Assembly: GCF_025244905.1 (NCBI RefSeq)
Contig: NZ_CP104285.1
Location: 1,302,001 to 1,366,000 of the forward strand
From: Enterobacter mori
Lineage (GTDB): Bacteria; Pseudomonadota; Gammaproteobacteria; Enterobacterales; Enterobacteriaceae
Reading direction: 5' to 3'
Length of the DNA: 64,000 bases
This document shows positions 30,972-42,032 of this stretch, piece by piece. The notes beneath the pieces were generated by a model, which did not search any database, was not told the DNA's origin, and saw nothing but the letters and a program-made list of their open reading frames with translations. The position numbers and the translations under genes were made by a program. Position 1 is the first letter of the stretch. Each line of letters opens with the position of its first letter.

Positions 30972-31056
30972 GTCCTCTCTGCTCCCCGAAAGGGGGGCGT
31001 TGAAGTATAAAAATGTCCGTTTCGACATGGTTGGCCGCTGTAAAGCGGCCTTTTTT
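30972..31056 (+). ncRNA. sdhX: Probable SdhX (RybD) small RNA from the sdh-suc 3' UTR
   Basis: In E. coli the 3' end of the sdh-suc mRNA is processed to an Hfq-binding RNA, SdhX, which represses ackA among other targets. This region has the same position and contains a C/G-rich hairpin (about 30985-31000), a single-stranded-looking stretch around GTCCGTTTCGACATGG, and a strong U-tailed terminator. The 5' end is not visible from sequence and depends on RNase E processing, so the left boundary is nominal. Confidence 0.55.
31031..31056 (+). terminator. Terminator of sdh-suc operon
   Basis: GGCCGC, a 6-base loop and GCGGCC followed by TTTTTT. The T run runs into the convergent mngR stop codon at 31055-31057. 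The mirrored A-run is absent, so it works mainly for the plus strand. Confidence 0.88.
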
Positions 31057-31771
31057 ATTGCCTGCGTTTGGCGACTAGCGTGAATTTGTAATCGTCGGTA
31101 TTGAACACGTTGCGGCTGTATTCAAATACCCGCCCGTCCTTCAGAAACCCGCGGGAGACTTTTTCCAGGATCGGCTTTGCTGGATCGAGCGACAGTGCGG
31201 CAATCGCCTCGTCTGACGGCATGATCGGCACCAGCTCCTGTTCGCTGCGATCGATAACCAGCTTTTTGATCTGCTCAACGTAGTGGTATTTCGAATTCTC
31301 CATCACTTCCCAGGTGAGGTCGGGGAACATCGCCAGCGGCATCCACGTCTCTTCCAGATTCACCGGTTTTTGTTTGATAAAGCGGACGCGTTTAATGTGC
31401 CAGACTTTATCGTCCGGGCTGATCGCCAGTTTTGCTGCGAGCCTCTCATCGGCTTTCACCACTTCGAAGACGCTGACGTCGCTGTGCGTATCGACGTTTC
31501 GGTCCGCCAGCTTTTCGTAAAAGCCGGTGAGCTGATAAATGTCGTAGTTAACGCGTTCTTCTTTTACGTAGGTACCGCTGCCCTGAATGCTCTCGACGAT
31601 CTGCTCTTCCGTAAGCAGCTTCAGCGCCTGTCTCACCGTTACACGGCTAACGTTGAACGCCTCCTGAAGACTGGATTCCGTCGGTAACGCATCGCCGGGT
31701 TTTAACTCACCCGCATTGATTTTCTCGCGAAGCGCATCGGCTATCTGCCGGTACATCGGTTTGTTACCCAT
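31055..31771 (-). CDS. mngR: GntR-family transcriptional repressor of the mng operon
   Basis: HutC-subfamily regulator, earlier called FarR in E. coli, controlling mngAB for mannosylglycerate use. The 238 residues have an N-terminal winged helix (residues 1-75; LPTESSLQEAFNVSRVTVRQ is the recognition region) and a C-terminal UTRA effector-binding domain. It is divergent from mngA, and the shared 170-base gap contains nested inverted repeats that are candidate operators. Confidence 0.92.
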   Translation of the reverse strand: MGNKPMYRQIADALREKINAGELKPGDALPTESSLQEAFNVSRVTVRQALKLLTEEQIVESIQGSGTYVKEERVNYDIYQLTGFYEKLADRNVDTHSDVSVFEVVKADERLAAKLAISPDDKVWHIKRVRFIKQKPVNLEETWMPLAMFPDLTWEVMENSKYHYVEQIKKLVIDRSEQELVPIMPSDEAIAALSLDPAKPILEKVSRGFLKDGRVFEYSRNVFNTDDYKFTLVAKRRQ

Positions 31772-31819
31772 AGAACCTGCCTTTCTAATACCTTTTCACG
31801 GAATTATGCCTTCAGCTTA

Positions 31820-31853
31820 AAATTTGTAAATAATACAATTTAAATACAAATTT
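31820..31853. promoter_or_regulatory. Nested inverted repeats, candidate MngR operator
   Basis: AAATTTGTA (31820-31828) and TACAAATTT (31845-31853) form a 9-bp dyad. Nested within is TTGTA-AATAA-TACAA (31824-31838). The position between divergent mngR and mngA suits autoregulation and mngA repression. Assignment to MngR is inference. Confidence 0.5.
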
Positions 31854-31861
31854 GCACTGTT

Positions 31862-31877
31862 AGTGAAAGTGATCACA
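31862..31877. promoter_or_regulatory. CRP site upstream of mngA
   Basis: AGTGA-AAGTGA-TCACA matches the CRP consensus at 9 of 10 half-site positions, 65-80 bases before the mngA ATG. Catabolite control would be expected for a PTS sugar operon. Confidence 0.65.
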
Positions 31878-31941
31878 TAAATGTATTGTATTGCCTGCCA
31901 CAATTGCCGCCAGACAATAACAACTTAGGTGTGAGGATCTT

Positions 31942-33858
31942 ATGAACCTGACGACTCTGACCCACTCCAGTGCTGTCTGCGTGCAGGCGCACTATGCCAG
32001 CCGTGATGAGGCCATTCGCCAGCTTACGATGCGGCTGGTGGCGCTGGGCAAAATTACCGATGGCGATGCTTTTCTGGCGGAGGTCTACCGTCGTGAATCT
32101 CAGGGGCCAACTGCACTGGGAGAAGGGCTGGCTGTCCCGCATGGTAAATCGAGCGTGGTGAACGAAGCGGCTTTTGCGGTTGCTACGCTGTGCGAACCGC
32201 TGGAGTGGGAGGGGGTAGACGGCCCTGAAAACGTTGAGCTGATCGTCCTGCTTGCTATCCCACCTGCTGAAGCGGGATCCACGCATATCCAGTTGCTGAC
32301 GGCGCTGACGTCTCGCCTGGCAGATGACGCGCTCCGGGAACGCGTTATGGCTGCAGCGACGGCGGAGGATCTGCTTGATGCGCTGAACGGTGTCTCGCAG
32401 GAAGACGAGGTTGCCACATTGGTGAATGCACCAACCGTCATCTGCGTCACCGCCTGTCCGGCCGGGATTGCCCATACCTATATGGCAGCTGAGTACCTGG
32501 AAAAAGCGGGACGTAAGCTGGGCGTCAACGTGGTGGTCGAAAAGCAGGGGGCGAACGGCATCGAGGGGCGCATCACCGCGCAGCAGTTGCAGGAGGCCAA
32601 AGCGTGCATCTTTGCGGCGGAAGTGGCGATCAAAGAGAACGAGCGTTTTCAGGGGATCCCCACCATTTCCGTGCCCGTCGCGGAACCCCTGCGCCATGCT
32701 GAAGCGCTCATTGAGCGCGCGCTGGCGCTACAGCCTTCTACCGATGCGCGTCATGCGCATGGCGATACGGAAATGAAAAAGAGCGTTAAAACTGAACTCA
32801 AGCAGGCGCTCCTTAGCGGTATCTCCTTTGCGGTGCCGCTGATCGTCGCTGGCGGGACGGTGCTGGCCGTGTCGGTACTGCTGGCGCAAATCCTGGGGCT
32901 GCAGCACCTGTTCGACCAGGAAAACTCATGGCTGTGGATGTACCGCAAGCTTGGCGGCGGCATGCTCGGTATTTTAATGGTACCCGTTCTGGCGGCCTAT
33001 ACCGCTTACTCGCTGGCGGATAAACCCGCGCTGACCCCGGGCTTTGCAGCCGGTCTTGCGGCCAATATGATCGGCTCCGGTTTCCTGGGGGCTATCGTCG
33101 GCGGGCTGATCGCGGGCTACCTGATGCGCTGGGTGAAAAATCACATTCGCCTGAGTAGCCGCTTCAACGGTTTTTTAACCTTTTATCTCTATCCGGTTAT
33201 TGGCGTACTGGGTGCGGGCAGCCTGATGCTGTTTGTGATCGGTGAGCCGGTGGCCTGGCTTAATACTACACTCACCGCCTGGCTTAATGGGCTGTCCGGC
33301 GCGAATGCGCTGCTTCTGGGGGCGATCCTCGGGTTTATGTGTTCATTCGATTTGGGTGGTCCGGTCAACAAAGCCTCTTACGCGTTCTGTCTGGGAGCGA
33401 TGGCTAACGGGGTATTCGGTCCCTATGCGATTTTTGCTTCCGTCAAAATGGTGTCGGCCTTCACCGTCACGGCGTCAACGATGCTGGCACCGAAACTGTT
33501 TAAACCATTTGAAATTGAAACCGGTAAATCCACGTGGCTGCTCGGCCTTGCGGGCATCACCGAAGGGGCGATTCCGATGGCGATTGAAGATCCGCTTCGC
33601 GTCATAGGTTCATTTGTGCTCGGCTCCATGGTAACAGGCGCAATTGTCGGCGCGATGGGGATCGGGTTGTCCACGCCGGGGGCCGGTATTTTCTCTCTCT
33701 TTTTACTTCACGATGCCGGGTTGGGCGGTGTGGTTGCGGCGGCGGGCTGGTTTGGCGCAGCGCTGGTGGGCACCGCTATCTCCACCTTTATTCTGCTGCT
33801 CTGGCGACGCCAGGCGGTGAAAAAAGGCAACTACGTCGCTGAAGACGCCATACCGTAA
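31942..33858 (+). CDS. mngA: PTS 2-O-alpha-mannosyl-D-glycerate permease, EIIABC
   Basis: Fructose-family phosphotransferase permease that imports and phosphorylates mannosylglycerate. It is a single polypeptide of 638 residues with three fused domains. EIIA (about 1-150) has phosphorylatable His67 in [13 protein letters not shown] (about 165-265) has Cys172 in [24 protein letters not shown] (about 280-630) has multiple membrane helices. It starts at the ATG at 31942 after a GTGAGGA site and is followed 23 bases later by mngB. Confidence 0.94.
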   Translation: MNLTTLTHSSAVCVQAHYASRDEAIRQLTMRLVALGKITDGDAFLAEVYRRESQGPTALGEGLAVPHGKSSVVNEAAFAVATLCEPLEWEGVDGPENVELIVLLAIPPAEAGSTHIQLLTALTSRLADDALRERVMAAATAEDLLDALNGVSQEDEVATLVNAPTVICVTACPAGIAHTYMAAEYLEKAGRKLGVNVVVEKQGANGIEGRITAQQLQEAKACIFAAEVAIKENERFQGIPTISVPVAEPLRHAEALIERALALQPSTDARHAHGDTEMKKSVKTELKQALLSGISFAVPLIVAGGTVLAVSVLLAQILGLQHLFDQENSWLWMYRKLGGGMLGILMVPVLAAYTAYSLADKPALTPGFAAGLAANMIGSGFLGAIVGGLIAGYLMRWVKNHIRLSSRFNGFLTFYLYPVIGVLGAGSLMLFVIGEPVAWLNTTLTAWLNGLSGANALLLGAILGFMCSFDLGGPVNKASYAFCLGAMANGVFGPYAIFASVKMVSAFTVTASTMLAPKLFKPFEIETGKSTWLLGLAGITEGAIPMAIEDPLRVIGSFVLGSMVTGAIVGAMGIGLSTPGAGIFSLFLLHDAGLGGVVAAAGWFGAALVGTAISTFILLLWRRQAVKKGNYVAEDAIP

Positions 33859-33881
33859 TAACGCACAAACAGGAAACGAAG

Positions 33882-36512
33882 ATGAAAGCTGTATCTCGCG
33901 TTCATATCACGCCGCATATGCACTGGGACCGTGAGTGGTACTTCACCACCGAAGAGTCGCGTATTCTTCTGGTCAATAATATGGAAGAGATCCTGACCCG
34001 TCTGGAGCAGGATGACGAGTATAAATATTACGTCCTCGATGGACAGACGGCGGTGCTGGAGGATTATTTTGCCGTCGTACCTGAAAACCGCTCGCGGGTG
34101 AAAGCGCTTGTGGAGCGCGGAAAGCTGATTATCGGCCCCTGGTATACCCAGACCGATACCACGATTGTCAGCGGCGAGTCGATTGTCCGCAACCTGATGT
34201 ACGGCATGCGCGACTGTATGGCGTTCGGCGAGCCGATGAAGATCGGCTATCTGCCGGATTCGTTTGGTATGTCCGGTCAACTCCCGCATATCTATAACGG
34301 GTTTGGCATTACCCGCACGATGTTCTGGCGCGGCTGCTCGGAACGACACGGGACCGACAAAACCGAATTTCTCTGGCAGAGCCAGGACGGCAGTGAAGTG
34401 ACGGCGCAGGTACTGCCGCTGGGCTACGCGATTGGTAAGTACTTACCGGAGGACGCTGCCGGGCTGCGAAAACGGCTCGACAGCTATTTCGAGGTCCTGG
34501 AAAAGGCATCCGTCACCAAAGAGATTTTGCTGCCCAACGGCCACGACCAGATGCCGCTACAGCAGAATATTTTCGCGGTGATGGATAAGCTTCGTGAAAT
34601 CTATCCCCAGCGTGAATTTGTGATGAGTCGGTTCGAAGAGGTGTTTGACCACATCGACGCGCACCATGATGAGCTGGCGACGCTAAAAGGGGAGTTTATC
34701 GACGGGAAATACATGCGCGTTCACCGGACCATCGGCTCCACGCGCATGGACATTAAAATCGCCCATGCGCGTATCGAGAACAAAATTGTCAATATCCTCG
34801 AGCCGCTGGCGGCGCTTGCCTGGACGCTGGGCTTCGACTACCACCACGGCCTGCTGGAGAAGATGTGGAAAGAGATCCTCAAAAACCACGCTCACGATAG
34901 CATCGGCTGCTGCTGCAGCGATAAGGTGCACCGTGAGATTGTCTCCCGCTTTGAGCTGGCAGAGGACATGGCGGACAACCTGGTGCGTTTCTATATGCGC
35001 AAGATTGTTGACAACATGCCGCAAAGCGACGCCGATAAGCTGGTGATGTTCAACCTGATGCCCTGGCCGCGTGAAGAGGTGATGAACACCAAGATTCGGC
35101 TGCGGGCCAGCCAGTTCAGACTACGGGATGAAAAAGGCAACGAGATCCCCTGTTTCATTCGAAGCGCGCGCGAACTCGACCCTGGGCTCATCGATCGGCA
35201 GATTGTCCATTACGGCAATTACGAACCGTTTATGGAGTTTGATATTCAGTTCAGCCAGATACTGCCGTCGATGGGCTACCGTACGCTGTATATCGAGCCG
35301 AACGTGGCCGGGAAGGTGCTCCCAGCGGTGAAAAACACCGAATCCTTACTTGAAAATGCCTTCTGGCAGATTGATTTAAATGGCGACGGCACGCTGCGCC
35401 TGCGCGACAAAGAAACCGGGCTTATTTATGACCGCGTACTGGAAATCGAAGAGAGTTCTGACGATGGCGATGAGTACGACTACTCGCCTTCCCGGGAAGA
35501 GTGGAGACTCACTTCAGCGCAGGGCGAGCATGACGTTGAGGTCACGCACGAAGGCTGGCAGAGCAGGGCGGCTATCCGCCATCGGATCGCCGTTCCGGCA
35601 AATCTGGCCGAACGCGCGGCGCGCCAGCGAAACGGCTCACTCAACGTAGAGTTTGACGTCACCCTTAGCCATAACAGCAGGCGTATTGACGTGGCCGTGC
35701 GTCTGGATAACCAGGCTAACGACCACCGCGTTCGCGTGCTGATCCCAACGCCGTTTATGACAGAGGAAGTGTTAGCGGATACGCAGTTTGGCTCGCTCAC
35801 TCGCCCGGTGCAGGACGCGGCGATGGCGACCTGGCATGAGGAGGCCTGGAAAGAAGCGCCGGTTCCCGTCTGGAATTTACTCAACTATGCCGTCCTGCAG
35901 GAAAAGCGAAACGGGCTGGCGCTCTTCACCGAGGGCCTGCGTGAGTTTGAAGTAGTGGGCGATGACAAAAAAGCGTTCGCCTTGACCTTGTTGCGCGGCG
36001 TGGGGCTGCTCGGGAAAGAAGATTTGCTGCTGCGTCCAGGCAGACCTTCGGGGATCAAAATGCCTGTTCCTGACTCTCAGGTGCGCGGGCCGTTAACCTG
36101 TCGCTTTAGCCTCTTCAGCTTCAGCGGTACGCCAGAAAACGCGGGCGTCGCGCAGCAGGCTAAATCGTGGCTAACGCCGGTGCAGTGCTATAACAAAATT
36201 CCCTGGGATGCGATGAAACTGAATCGCGCGTCGTTTATCACGCCGGAAAGTTACAGTCTGCTAGCGCTTTCGCCAACGGGATGCGTGCTCAGTACGCTCA
36301 AAAAGGCTGAAGATCGTGATGAGCTCATTCTCCGCCTGTTCAACCCTTCGGCGTCCAGCGCATGTGACACGACGTTATCCATGAATCCGACGGTGAAACG
36401 GTGGCGCGAAACGGACATGAACGAACGGATAATGGATCGGTGTGAAGAAGAGGGCATTGTCGGGGCATTCAGGCCGGGGCAATCGCGAACCTTTAGTATT
36501 CTTTTCGCCTGA
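33882..36512 (+). CDS. mngB: Mannosylglycerate hydrolase (GH38 alpha-mannosidase)
   Basis: Cleaves 6-phospho-mannosylglycerate, delivered by MngA, to mannose 6-phosphate and glycerate. The 876 residues fit E. coli MngB (877 as I recall it). The N-terminal domain has the zinc-ligand HMHWDREWY motif (residues 12-20) and a GH38 PDSFGMSG segment whose Asp126 is the probable nucleophile by family analogy. The mid region and C-terminal beta domains follow (for example [15 protein letters not shown] around 340). It ends with a strong terminator. Confidence 0.94.
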   Translation: MKAVSRVHITPHMHWDREWYFTTEESRILLVNNMEEILTRLEQDDEYKYYVLDGQTAVLEDYFAVVPENRSRVKALVERGKLIIGPWYTQTDTTIVSGESIVRNLMYGMRDCMAFGEPMKIGYLPDSFGMSGQLPHIYNGFGITRTMFWRGCSERHGTDKTEFLWQSQDGSEVTAQVLPLGYAIGKYLPEDAAGLRKRLDSYFEVLEKASVTKEILLPNGHDQMPLQQNIFAVMDKLREIYPQREFVMSRFEEVFDHIDAHHDELATLKGEFIDGKYMRVHRTIGSTRMDIKIAHARIENKIVNILEPLAALAWTLGFDYHHGLLEKMWKEILKNHAHDSIGCCCSDKVHREIVSRFELAEDMADNLVRFYMRKIVDNMPQSDADKLVMFNLMPWPREEVMNTKIRLRASQFRLRDEKGNEIPCFIRSARELDPGLIDRQIVHYGNYEPFMEFDIQFSQILPSMGYRTLYIEPNVAGKVLPAVKNTESLLENAFWQIDLNGDGTLRLRDKETGLIYDRVLEIEESSDDGDEYDYSPSREEWRLTSAQGEHDVEVTHEGWQSRAAIRHRIAVPANLAERAARQRNGSLNVEFDVTLSHNSRRIDVAVRLDNQANDHRVRVLIPTPFMTEEVLADTQFGSLTRPVQDAAMATWHEEAWKEAPVPVWNLLNYAVLQEKRNGLALFTEGLREFEVVGDDKKAFALTLLRGVGLLGKEDLLLRPGRPSGIKMPVPDSQVRGPLTCRFSLFSFSGTPENAGVAQQAKSWLTPVQCYNKIPWDAMKLNRASFITPESYSLLALSPTGCVLSTLKKAEDRDELILRLFNPSASSACDTTLSMNPTVKRWRETDMNERIMDRCEEEGIVGAFRPGQSRTFSILFA

Positions 36513-36525
36513 GCACCGTGATACG

Positions 36526-36554
36526 AAAAAGGCTGCAGCCAGGGCAGCCTTTTT
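36526..36554 (+). terminator. Intrinsic terminator after mngB
   Basis: AAAAAGGCTGC and GCAGCCTTTTT pair around a 7-base loop, with five T at the end. Confidence 0.88.
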
Positions 36555-36777
36555 CATTAAATAGTCACATGGAGGTGTTAATTTATGAGGTGTTAAAAGT
36601 AAATCAAATGTAATTTCGAAGGGTTGCATAAATGCAATGGAAAAATAGCCTGGCCCGACTACGCTTTATTGTTTGTCCCTCGTTGAAATGGTGCTCTCTT
36701 TAGCGTTAATTAAAATCACTTCTGTTTATATTTTTTCCCGTCTTCGATAACCAATCTCATCTTTGCATGTACATATC

Positions 36778-36821
36778 ATTAACATGGTTTTTACCATTCT
36801 CACCATGATTAAACATGGTTA
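36778..36821. promoter_or_regulatory. Repeated ACATGGTT elements upstream of cydA
   Basis: ATTAACATGGTT (36778-36789) and ATTAAACATGGTTAAC (36808-36823) are near-identical direct repeats about 30 bases apart, with an inverted CCATG between them. The TTAAC-rich character suits ArcA, which activates cydAB microaerobically in E. coli. Assignment is inference. Confidence 0.45.
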
Positions 36822-36837
36822 ACATCAATGATTGTTT

Positions 36838-36851
36838 TTGATTTAAATCAA
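36838..36851. promoter_or_regulatory. FNR box upstream of cydA
   Basis: TTGATTTAAATCAA is a perfect match to the FNR consensus TTGAT-N4-ATCAA. FNR represses cydAB under full anaerobiosis in E. coli. It lies about 340 bases before cydA, so the mRNA leader is probably long. Confidence 0.8.
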
Positions 36852-37188
36852 AGTTTAATCCTTGGAAAAAGGTGACGAAAGGCGCTAAATTGTCCCCGAT
36901 CAAAATGGCCGAAAAGTGGTAATTTTGCTATAAATTGATCGCCGTCGAAAAACGTAAATGTGATTCAATAAAAACCTGTTTATTGTAAGGGTTTTGCAGC
37001 GTATTATATTTGCGGGATCAATTTGAGTTTTTTATTAACCTATTTGTAACCTGACGTCATCGTTTTTATCCTTCTCCAGGGTAATAACGACGACCAGGAT
37101 GCGAATAATTTGTATTGGGGCATGCGTGTGGATCTCTCTCTGACGGGGTTCACTCTCGGAGTCTTCATGCGATGAGCAAGGAGTCATA
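36852..37188 (+). other. Long cydA leader/promoter region
   Basis: This AT-rich stretch precedes cydA. A TATTAT hexamer at 37002-37007 is a possible -10 element, with only a poor -35 (TTTATT). Close to cydA is a three-codon ORF (ATG CGA TGA, 37167-37175) preceded by CGGAG, then the AGGAG site of cydA. No other gene is supported. Confidence 0.45.
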
Positions 37189-38757
37189 ATGTTAGACGTA
37201 GTCGAACTGTCGCGCTTACAGTTTGCCTTGACCGCGATGTACCACTTCCTGTTTGTGCCACTGACGCTCGGTATGGCGTTCCTGCTGGCCATCATGGAAA
37301 CGGTTTACGTCCTTTCCGGCAAACAGATTTATAAAGATATGACCAAGTTCTGGGGCAAGTTGTTTGGTATCAACTTTGCACTGGGCGTGGCAACCGGTCT
37401 GACCATGGAGTTCCAGTTCGGGACTAACTGGTCTTACTATTCCCACTATGTAGGGGATATCTTCGGTGCGCCGCTGGCCATTGAAGGTCTGATGGCCTTC
37501 TTCCTCGAATCCACCTTTGTAGGTCTGTTCTTCTTCGGTTGGGACCGTCTGGGTAAAGTCCAGCATATGGCGGTAACCTGGCTGGTGGCATTAGGTTCTA
37601 ACCTGTCCGCGCTGTGGATCCTGGTGGCGAACGGCTGGATGCAGAACCCAATCGCGTCCGATTTCAACTTCGAAACCATGCGCATGGAAATGGTCAGCTT
37701 TGCTGAGCTGGTCCTGAACCCGGTTGCTCAGGTTAAATTCGTTCACACCGTGGCTTCTGGCTATGTGTGCGGCGCGATGTTCGTACTGGGTATCAGCTCC
37801 TACTACATGCTGCGCGGTCGTGACTTCGCTTTCGCAAAACGCTCTTTTGCTATTGCAGCAAGCTTCGGTATGGCGGCAATTCTCTCCGTTATCGTTCTGG
37901 GTGATGAATCCGGTTACGAAATGGGTGACGTGCAGAAAACTAAACTGGCCGCAATTGAAGCCGAATGGGAAACCCAGCCGGCGCCTGCGGCCTTTACGCT
38001 GTTCGGTATTCCCGATCAGGACGCGCAGGAAAACCGCTTCGCTATTCAGATCCCTTACGCTCTGGGTATCATCGCCACCCGTTCTGTTGATAAGCAGGTG
38101 ACCGGTCTGAAAGAGCTGATGGTGCAGCATGAAGAGCGTATCCGTAACGGGATGAAAGCTTACTCGCTGCTGGAACAGCTGCGCGCGGGTTCAACCGATC
38201 AGGCCGTTCGCGATCAGTTTAACGACGTGAAGAAAGACCTGGGTTACGGCCTGCTGCTGAAACGCTATACCCCGAACGTCTCCGACGCGACGGAAGCGCA
38301 AATCCAGATGGCAACCAAAGACTCAATTCCGCGCGTTGCACCGTTGTACTTCGCATTCCGTATCATGGTGGGCTGCGGCATCATCATGCTGCTGATTATC
38401 GCGGCGTCCTTCTGGTCCGTGATTCGCAACCGTATCGGTGAGAAAAAATGGCTGCTGCGCACCGCGCTGTACGGTATTCCACTGCCATGGATTGCCATCG
38501 AATCCGGTTGGTTTGTTGCGGAGTATGGCCGTCAGCCATGGGCAATCGGTGAGGTGCTGCCAACGGCGGTAGCGAACTCGTCACTGACAGCGGGTGACCT
38601 GATCTTCTCCATGCTGCTGATTTGCGGTCTATACACCCTGTTCCTGGTGGCTGAACTGTTCCTGATGTTCAAGTTCGCGCGCCTTGGCCCAAGCAGCCTG
38701 AAAACCGGTCGCTATCACTACGAGCAGTCCACCGCGACTACTCAGCCGGCACGCTAA
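37189..38757 (+). CDS. cydA: Cytochrome bd-I ubiquinol oxidase subunit I
   Basis: Carries the three hemes of the high-affinity bd oxidase and the quinol-oxidising Q-loop. The 522-residue protein has nine-helix hydrophobicity. His19 ([12 protein letters not shown]) is a heme ligand; His186 and Met393 are the other ligands in E. coli and lie in conserved regions here. The [10 protein letters not shown] and [21 protein letters not shown] segments are characteristic. It is the first gene of cydABX-ybgE. Confidence 0.97.
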   Translation: MLDVVELSRLQFALTAMYHFLFVPLTLGMAFLLAIMETVYVLSGKQIYKDMTKFWGKLFGINFALGVATGLTMEFQFGTNWSYYSHYVGDIFGAPLAIEGLMAFFLESTFVGLFFFGWDRLGKVQHMAVTWLVALGSNLSALWILVANGWMQNPIASDFNFETMRMEMVSFAELVLNPVAQVKFVHTVASGYVCGAMFVLGISSYYMLRGRDFAFAKRSFAIAASFGMAAILSVIVLGDESGYEMGDVQKTKLAAIEAEWETQPAPAAFTLFGIPDQDAQENRFAIQIPYALGIIATRSVDKQVTGLKELMVQHEERIRNGMKAYSLLEQLRAGSTDQAVRDQFNDVKKDLGYGLLLKRYTPNVSDATEAQIQMATKDSIPRVAPLYFAFRIMVGCGIIMLLIIAASFWSVIRNRIGEKKWLLRTALYGIPLPWIAIESGWFVAEYGRQPWAIGEVLPTAVANSSLTAGDLIFSMLLICGLYTLFLVAELFLMFKFARLGPSSLKTGRYHYEQSTATTQPAR

Positions 38758-38772
38758 GACAGGAGTCATCAA

Positions 38773-39912
38773 ATGATCGATTATGAAGTATTGCGTTTTA
38801 TCTGGTGGCTGTTGATCGGTGTTCTGCTGATCGGTTTTGCGGTCACTGATGGTTTCGACATGGGTGTGGGGATGCTCACCCGTTTCCTCGGTCGTAACGA
38901 CACCGAGCGTCGAATCATGATCAACTCCATTGCCCCTCACTGGGACGGTAACCAGGTGTGGCTGATCACCGCAGGCGGCGCGCTGTTCGCTGCCTGGCCG
39001 ATGGTCTACGCGGCTGCGTTCTCCGGCTTCTACGTGGCGATGATTCTGGTGCTGGCATCTTTGTTCTTCCGTCCGGTAGGCTTCGACTACCGTTCCAAGA
39101 TTGAAGATACCCGCTGGCGTAACATGTGGGACTGGGGCATCTTCATCGGTAGCTTCGTTCCGCCGCTGGTGATTGGCGTGGCATTCGGTAACCTGCTGCA
39201 GGGCGTACCGTTCCACATGGATGAATACATGCGTCTTTACTACACCGGTAACTTCTTCCAGCTGCTGAATCCGTTTGGTCTGCTGGCAGGCGTTGTTAGC
39301 GTGGCGATGATCATTACTCAGGGTGCGACCTATCTGCAGATGCGTACCGTGGGTGAACTGCACCTGCGTTCCCGTGCAACGGCTCAGGTCGCGGCGCTGG
39401 TCACTCTGGTTTGCTTCGCTCTGGCCGGTGTGTGGGTGGTGTACGGTATTGATGGTTACGTGGTGACGTCTGCGATCAACCATGCTGCGCCGTCTAACCC
39501 GCTGACGAAAGAAGTCGCGCGTCAGGCGGGTGCCTGGATGGTGAACTTCAACAATACCCCTGCTCTGTGGGCTATCCCGGCGCTGGGCGTACTGTTGCCA
39601 CTGTTGACCGTGCTGACCTCTCGTCTGGAAAAAGGCGCCTGGGCGTTCGTGTTCTCTTCACTGACCCTGGCGTGCATCATTCTGACTGCAGGTATTGCGA
39701 TGTTCCCATTCGTCATGCCATCCAGCACCATGCTGAATGCTAGCCTGACCATGTGGGATGCAACCTCCAGCCATATGACGCTGAACCTGATGACGTATGT
39801 TGCTTGCGTGTTCGTTCCGATTGTTCTGGCCTACACCATCTGGTGTTACTGGAAAATGTTCGGGCGTATTACCAAAGAACATATCGAAAGCAACACCCAC
39901 TCTATGTACTAA
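38773..39912 (+). CDS. cydB: Cytochrome bd-I ubiquinol oxidase subunit II
   Basis: Membrane partner of CydA, 379 residues with about nine helices and the N-terminal MIDYEVLRFIWWLLIGVLL. Conserved FAVTDGFDMGVGML and APHWDGNQVWLITAGGALFAAWP blocks are seen. It follows cydA by 15 bases with its own AGGAG site. Confidence 0.97.
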   Translation: MIDYEVLRFIWWLLIGVLLIGFAVTDGFDMGVGMLTRFLGRNDTERRIMINSIAPHWDGNQVWLITAGGALFAAWPMVYAAAFSGFYVAMILVLASLFFRPVGFDYRSKIEDTRWRNMWDWGIFIGSFVPPLVIGVAFGNLLQGVPFHMDEYMRLYYTGNFFQLLNPFGLLAGVVSVAMIITQGATYLQMRTVGELHLRSRATAQVAALVTLVCFALAGVWVVYGIDGYVVTSAINHAAPSNPLTKEVARQAGAWMVNFNNTPALWAIPALGVLLPLLTVLTSRLEKGAWAFVFSSLTLACIILTAGIAMFPFVMPSSTMLNASLTMWDATSSHMTLNLMTYVACVFVPIVLAYTIWCYWKMFGRITKEHIESNTHSMY

Positions 39913-39926
39913 GTAAGGAGCTGAAT

Positions 39927-40040
39927 ATGTGGTATTTCGCATGGATTTTAGGGACGCTTCTTGCCTGTGCATTTGGTGTCATCACTGCCCTGGCGCTTGA
40001 GCACGTTGAAGCGACCAAAGCGGGTGAAGAAAAACACTAA
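39927..40040 (+). CDS. cydX: CydX, small subunit of cytochrome bd-I
   Basis: A 37-residue single-helix protein (MWYFAWILGTLLACAFG...) required for stable, active cytochrome bd-I. The ATG at 39927 follows a TAAGGAG site. The Glu in ALALEHVEA and the charged tail GEEKH are conserved features. Its TAA shares a base with the ybgE ATG. Confidence 0.94.
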   Translation: MWYFAWILGTLLACAFGVITALALEHVEATKAGEEKH

Positions 40041-40330
40041 TGAATATTATCGCAACGTTATATGCGGTAATGGACAAGCGCCCGTTACGGGCGCTTTCTT
40101 TAGTGATGGCATTACTGCTGGCGGGCTGCATCTTCTGGGACCCGTCGCGCTTCGCGGCAAAGACCAGCGAACTTGAGATCTGGCACGGCTTCCTCATCAT
40201 GTGGGCGGTGTGCGCAGGGGTCATTCACGGCGTGGGCTTTCGTCCGAAAGCTGTTCACTGGCAGGGAATTTTCTGCCCGCTGATTGCCGATTTAGTTCTC
40301 CTCGCTGGTCTGATTTTCTTCTTCTTCTGA
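40040..40330 (+). CDS. ybgE: Cyd operon protein YbgE
   Basis: A 96-residue membrane protein of unknown function, always found at the end of cyd operons in enterobacteria. Three hydrophobic segments are visible (about 17-35, 48-66, 75-96), ending in a run of phenylalanines. The start overlaps cydX (TAATG), implying coupling. A link to oxidase assembly or function is inferred only from position. Confidence 0.92.
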   Translation: MNIIATLYAVMDKRPLRALSLVMALLLAGCIFWDPSRFAAKTSELEIWHGFLIMWAVCAGVIHGVGFRPKAVHWQGIFCPLIADLVLLAGLIFFFF

Positions 40331-40351
40331 ATAAGAAATGTCCTATAACGA

Positions 40352-40373
40352 TATGGGCTTACCCGAGCCCATA
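40352..40373 (+). terminator. Hairpin after ybgE
   Basis: TATGGGCT and AGCCCATA form a perfect 8-bp stem with a 6-base loop. The following sequence has only a weak T run, so termination or mRNA 3'-end protection of the cyd transcript may be partial. Confidence 0.5.
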
Positions 40374-40478
40374 AAAATTTACTCTCCGTTTACTTTCTCC
40401 CATTCCAAACCATCATTCCCGCGCGTATAGTAGCGAAGTTTAAAAGCTCTAACTTTTGTTGCATTACTGGGATGTAAA

Positions 40479-41572
<1,094 letters not shown>

Positions 41573-41575
41573 ACC

Positions 41576-42004
41576 ATGGCCAGATCGCGTGGACGAGGTC
41601 GTCGCGAGCTCAAGTCCGAAATCAATATCGTTCCACTGCTGGACGTACTGCTGGTACTGCTGCTGATCTTTATGGCGACAGCGCCCATCATTACCCAGAG
41701 CGTGGAAGTTGATCTGCCGGATGCGACAGAATCACAGGCGGTAAGCACCAATGACGATCCTCCGGTCATCATTGAGGTTTCCGGTGTAGGGCAGTACAGC
41801 GTGGTGGTCGAGAAAGATCGTATGGATCAACTGCCACCCGAGCAGGTTATTGCTGAAGCGCAACGACGCCTGGAGTCAAATCCGAAAACGGTCTTCTTAA
41901 TCGGTGGCGCGAAAGACGTGCCTTACGATGAAATTATTAAAGCGCTGAACTTGCTACATAGTGCGGGCGTTAAGTCTGTTGGCTTAATGACTCAGCCTAT
42001 TTGA
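41576..42004 (+). CDS. tolR: Tol-Pal system subunit TolR
   Basis: ExbD-like stator partner of TolQ, 142 residues. A basic N-terminus leads to one membrane helix with proton-relay Asp23 (IVPLLDVLLVLLLIFMA), followed by a periplasmic domain that binds peptidoglycan. It starts three bases after tolQ and ends 28 bases before tolA. Confidence 0.96.
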   Translation: MARSRGRGRRELKSEINIVPLLDVLLVLLLIFMATAPIITQSVEVDLPDATESQAVSTNDDPPVIIEVSGVGQYSVVVEKDRMDQLPPEQVIAEAQRRLESNPKTVFLIGGAKDVPYDEIIKALNLLHSAGVKSVGLMTQPI

Positions 42005-42032
42005 TCATCTGCGTAGTTTTTGGGAACCGATA

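Noticed and set aside
37098..37142. 14-codon ORF (MRIICIGACVWISL) in the cydA leader
   Set aside because: It has no convincing ribosome-binding site and no known counterpart; chance is the simplest explanation.
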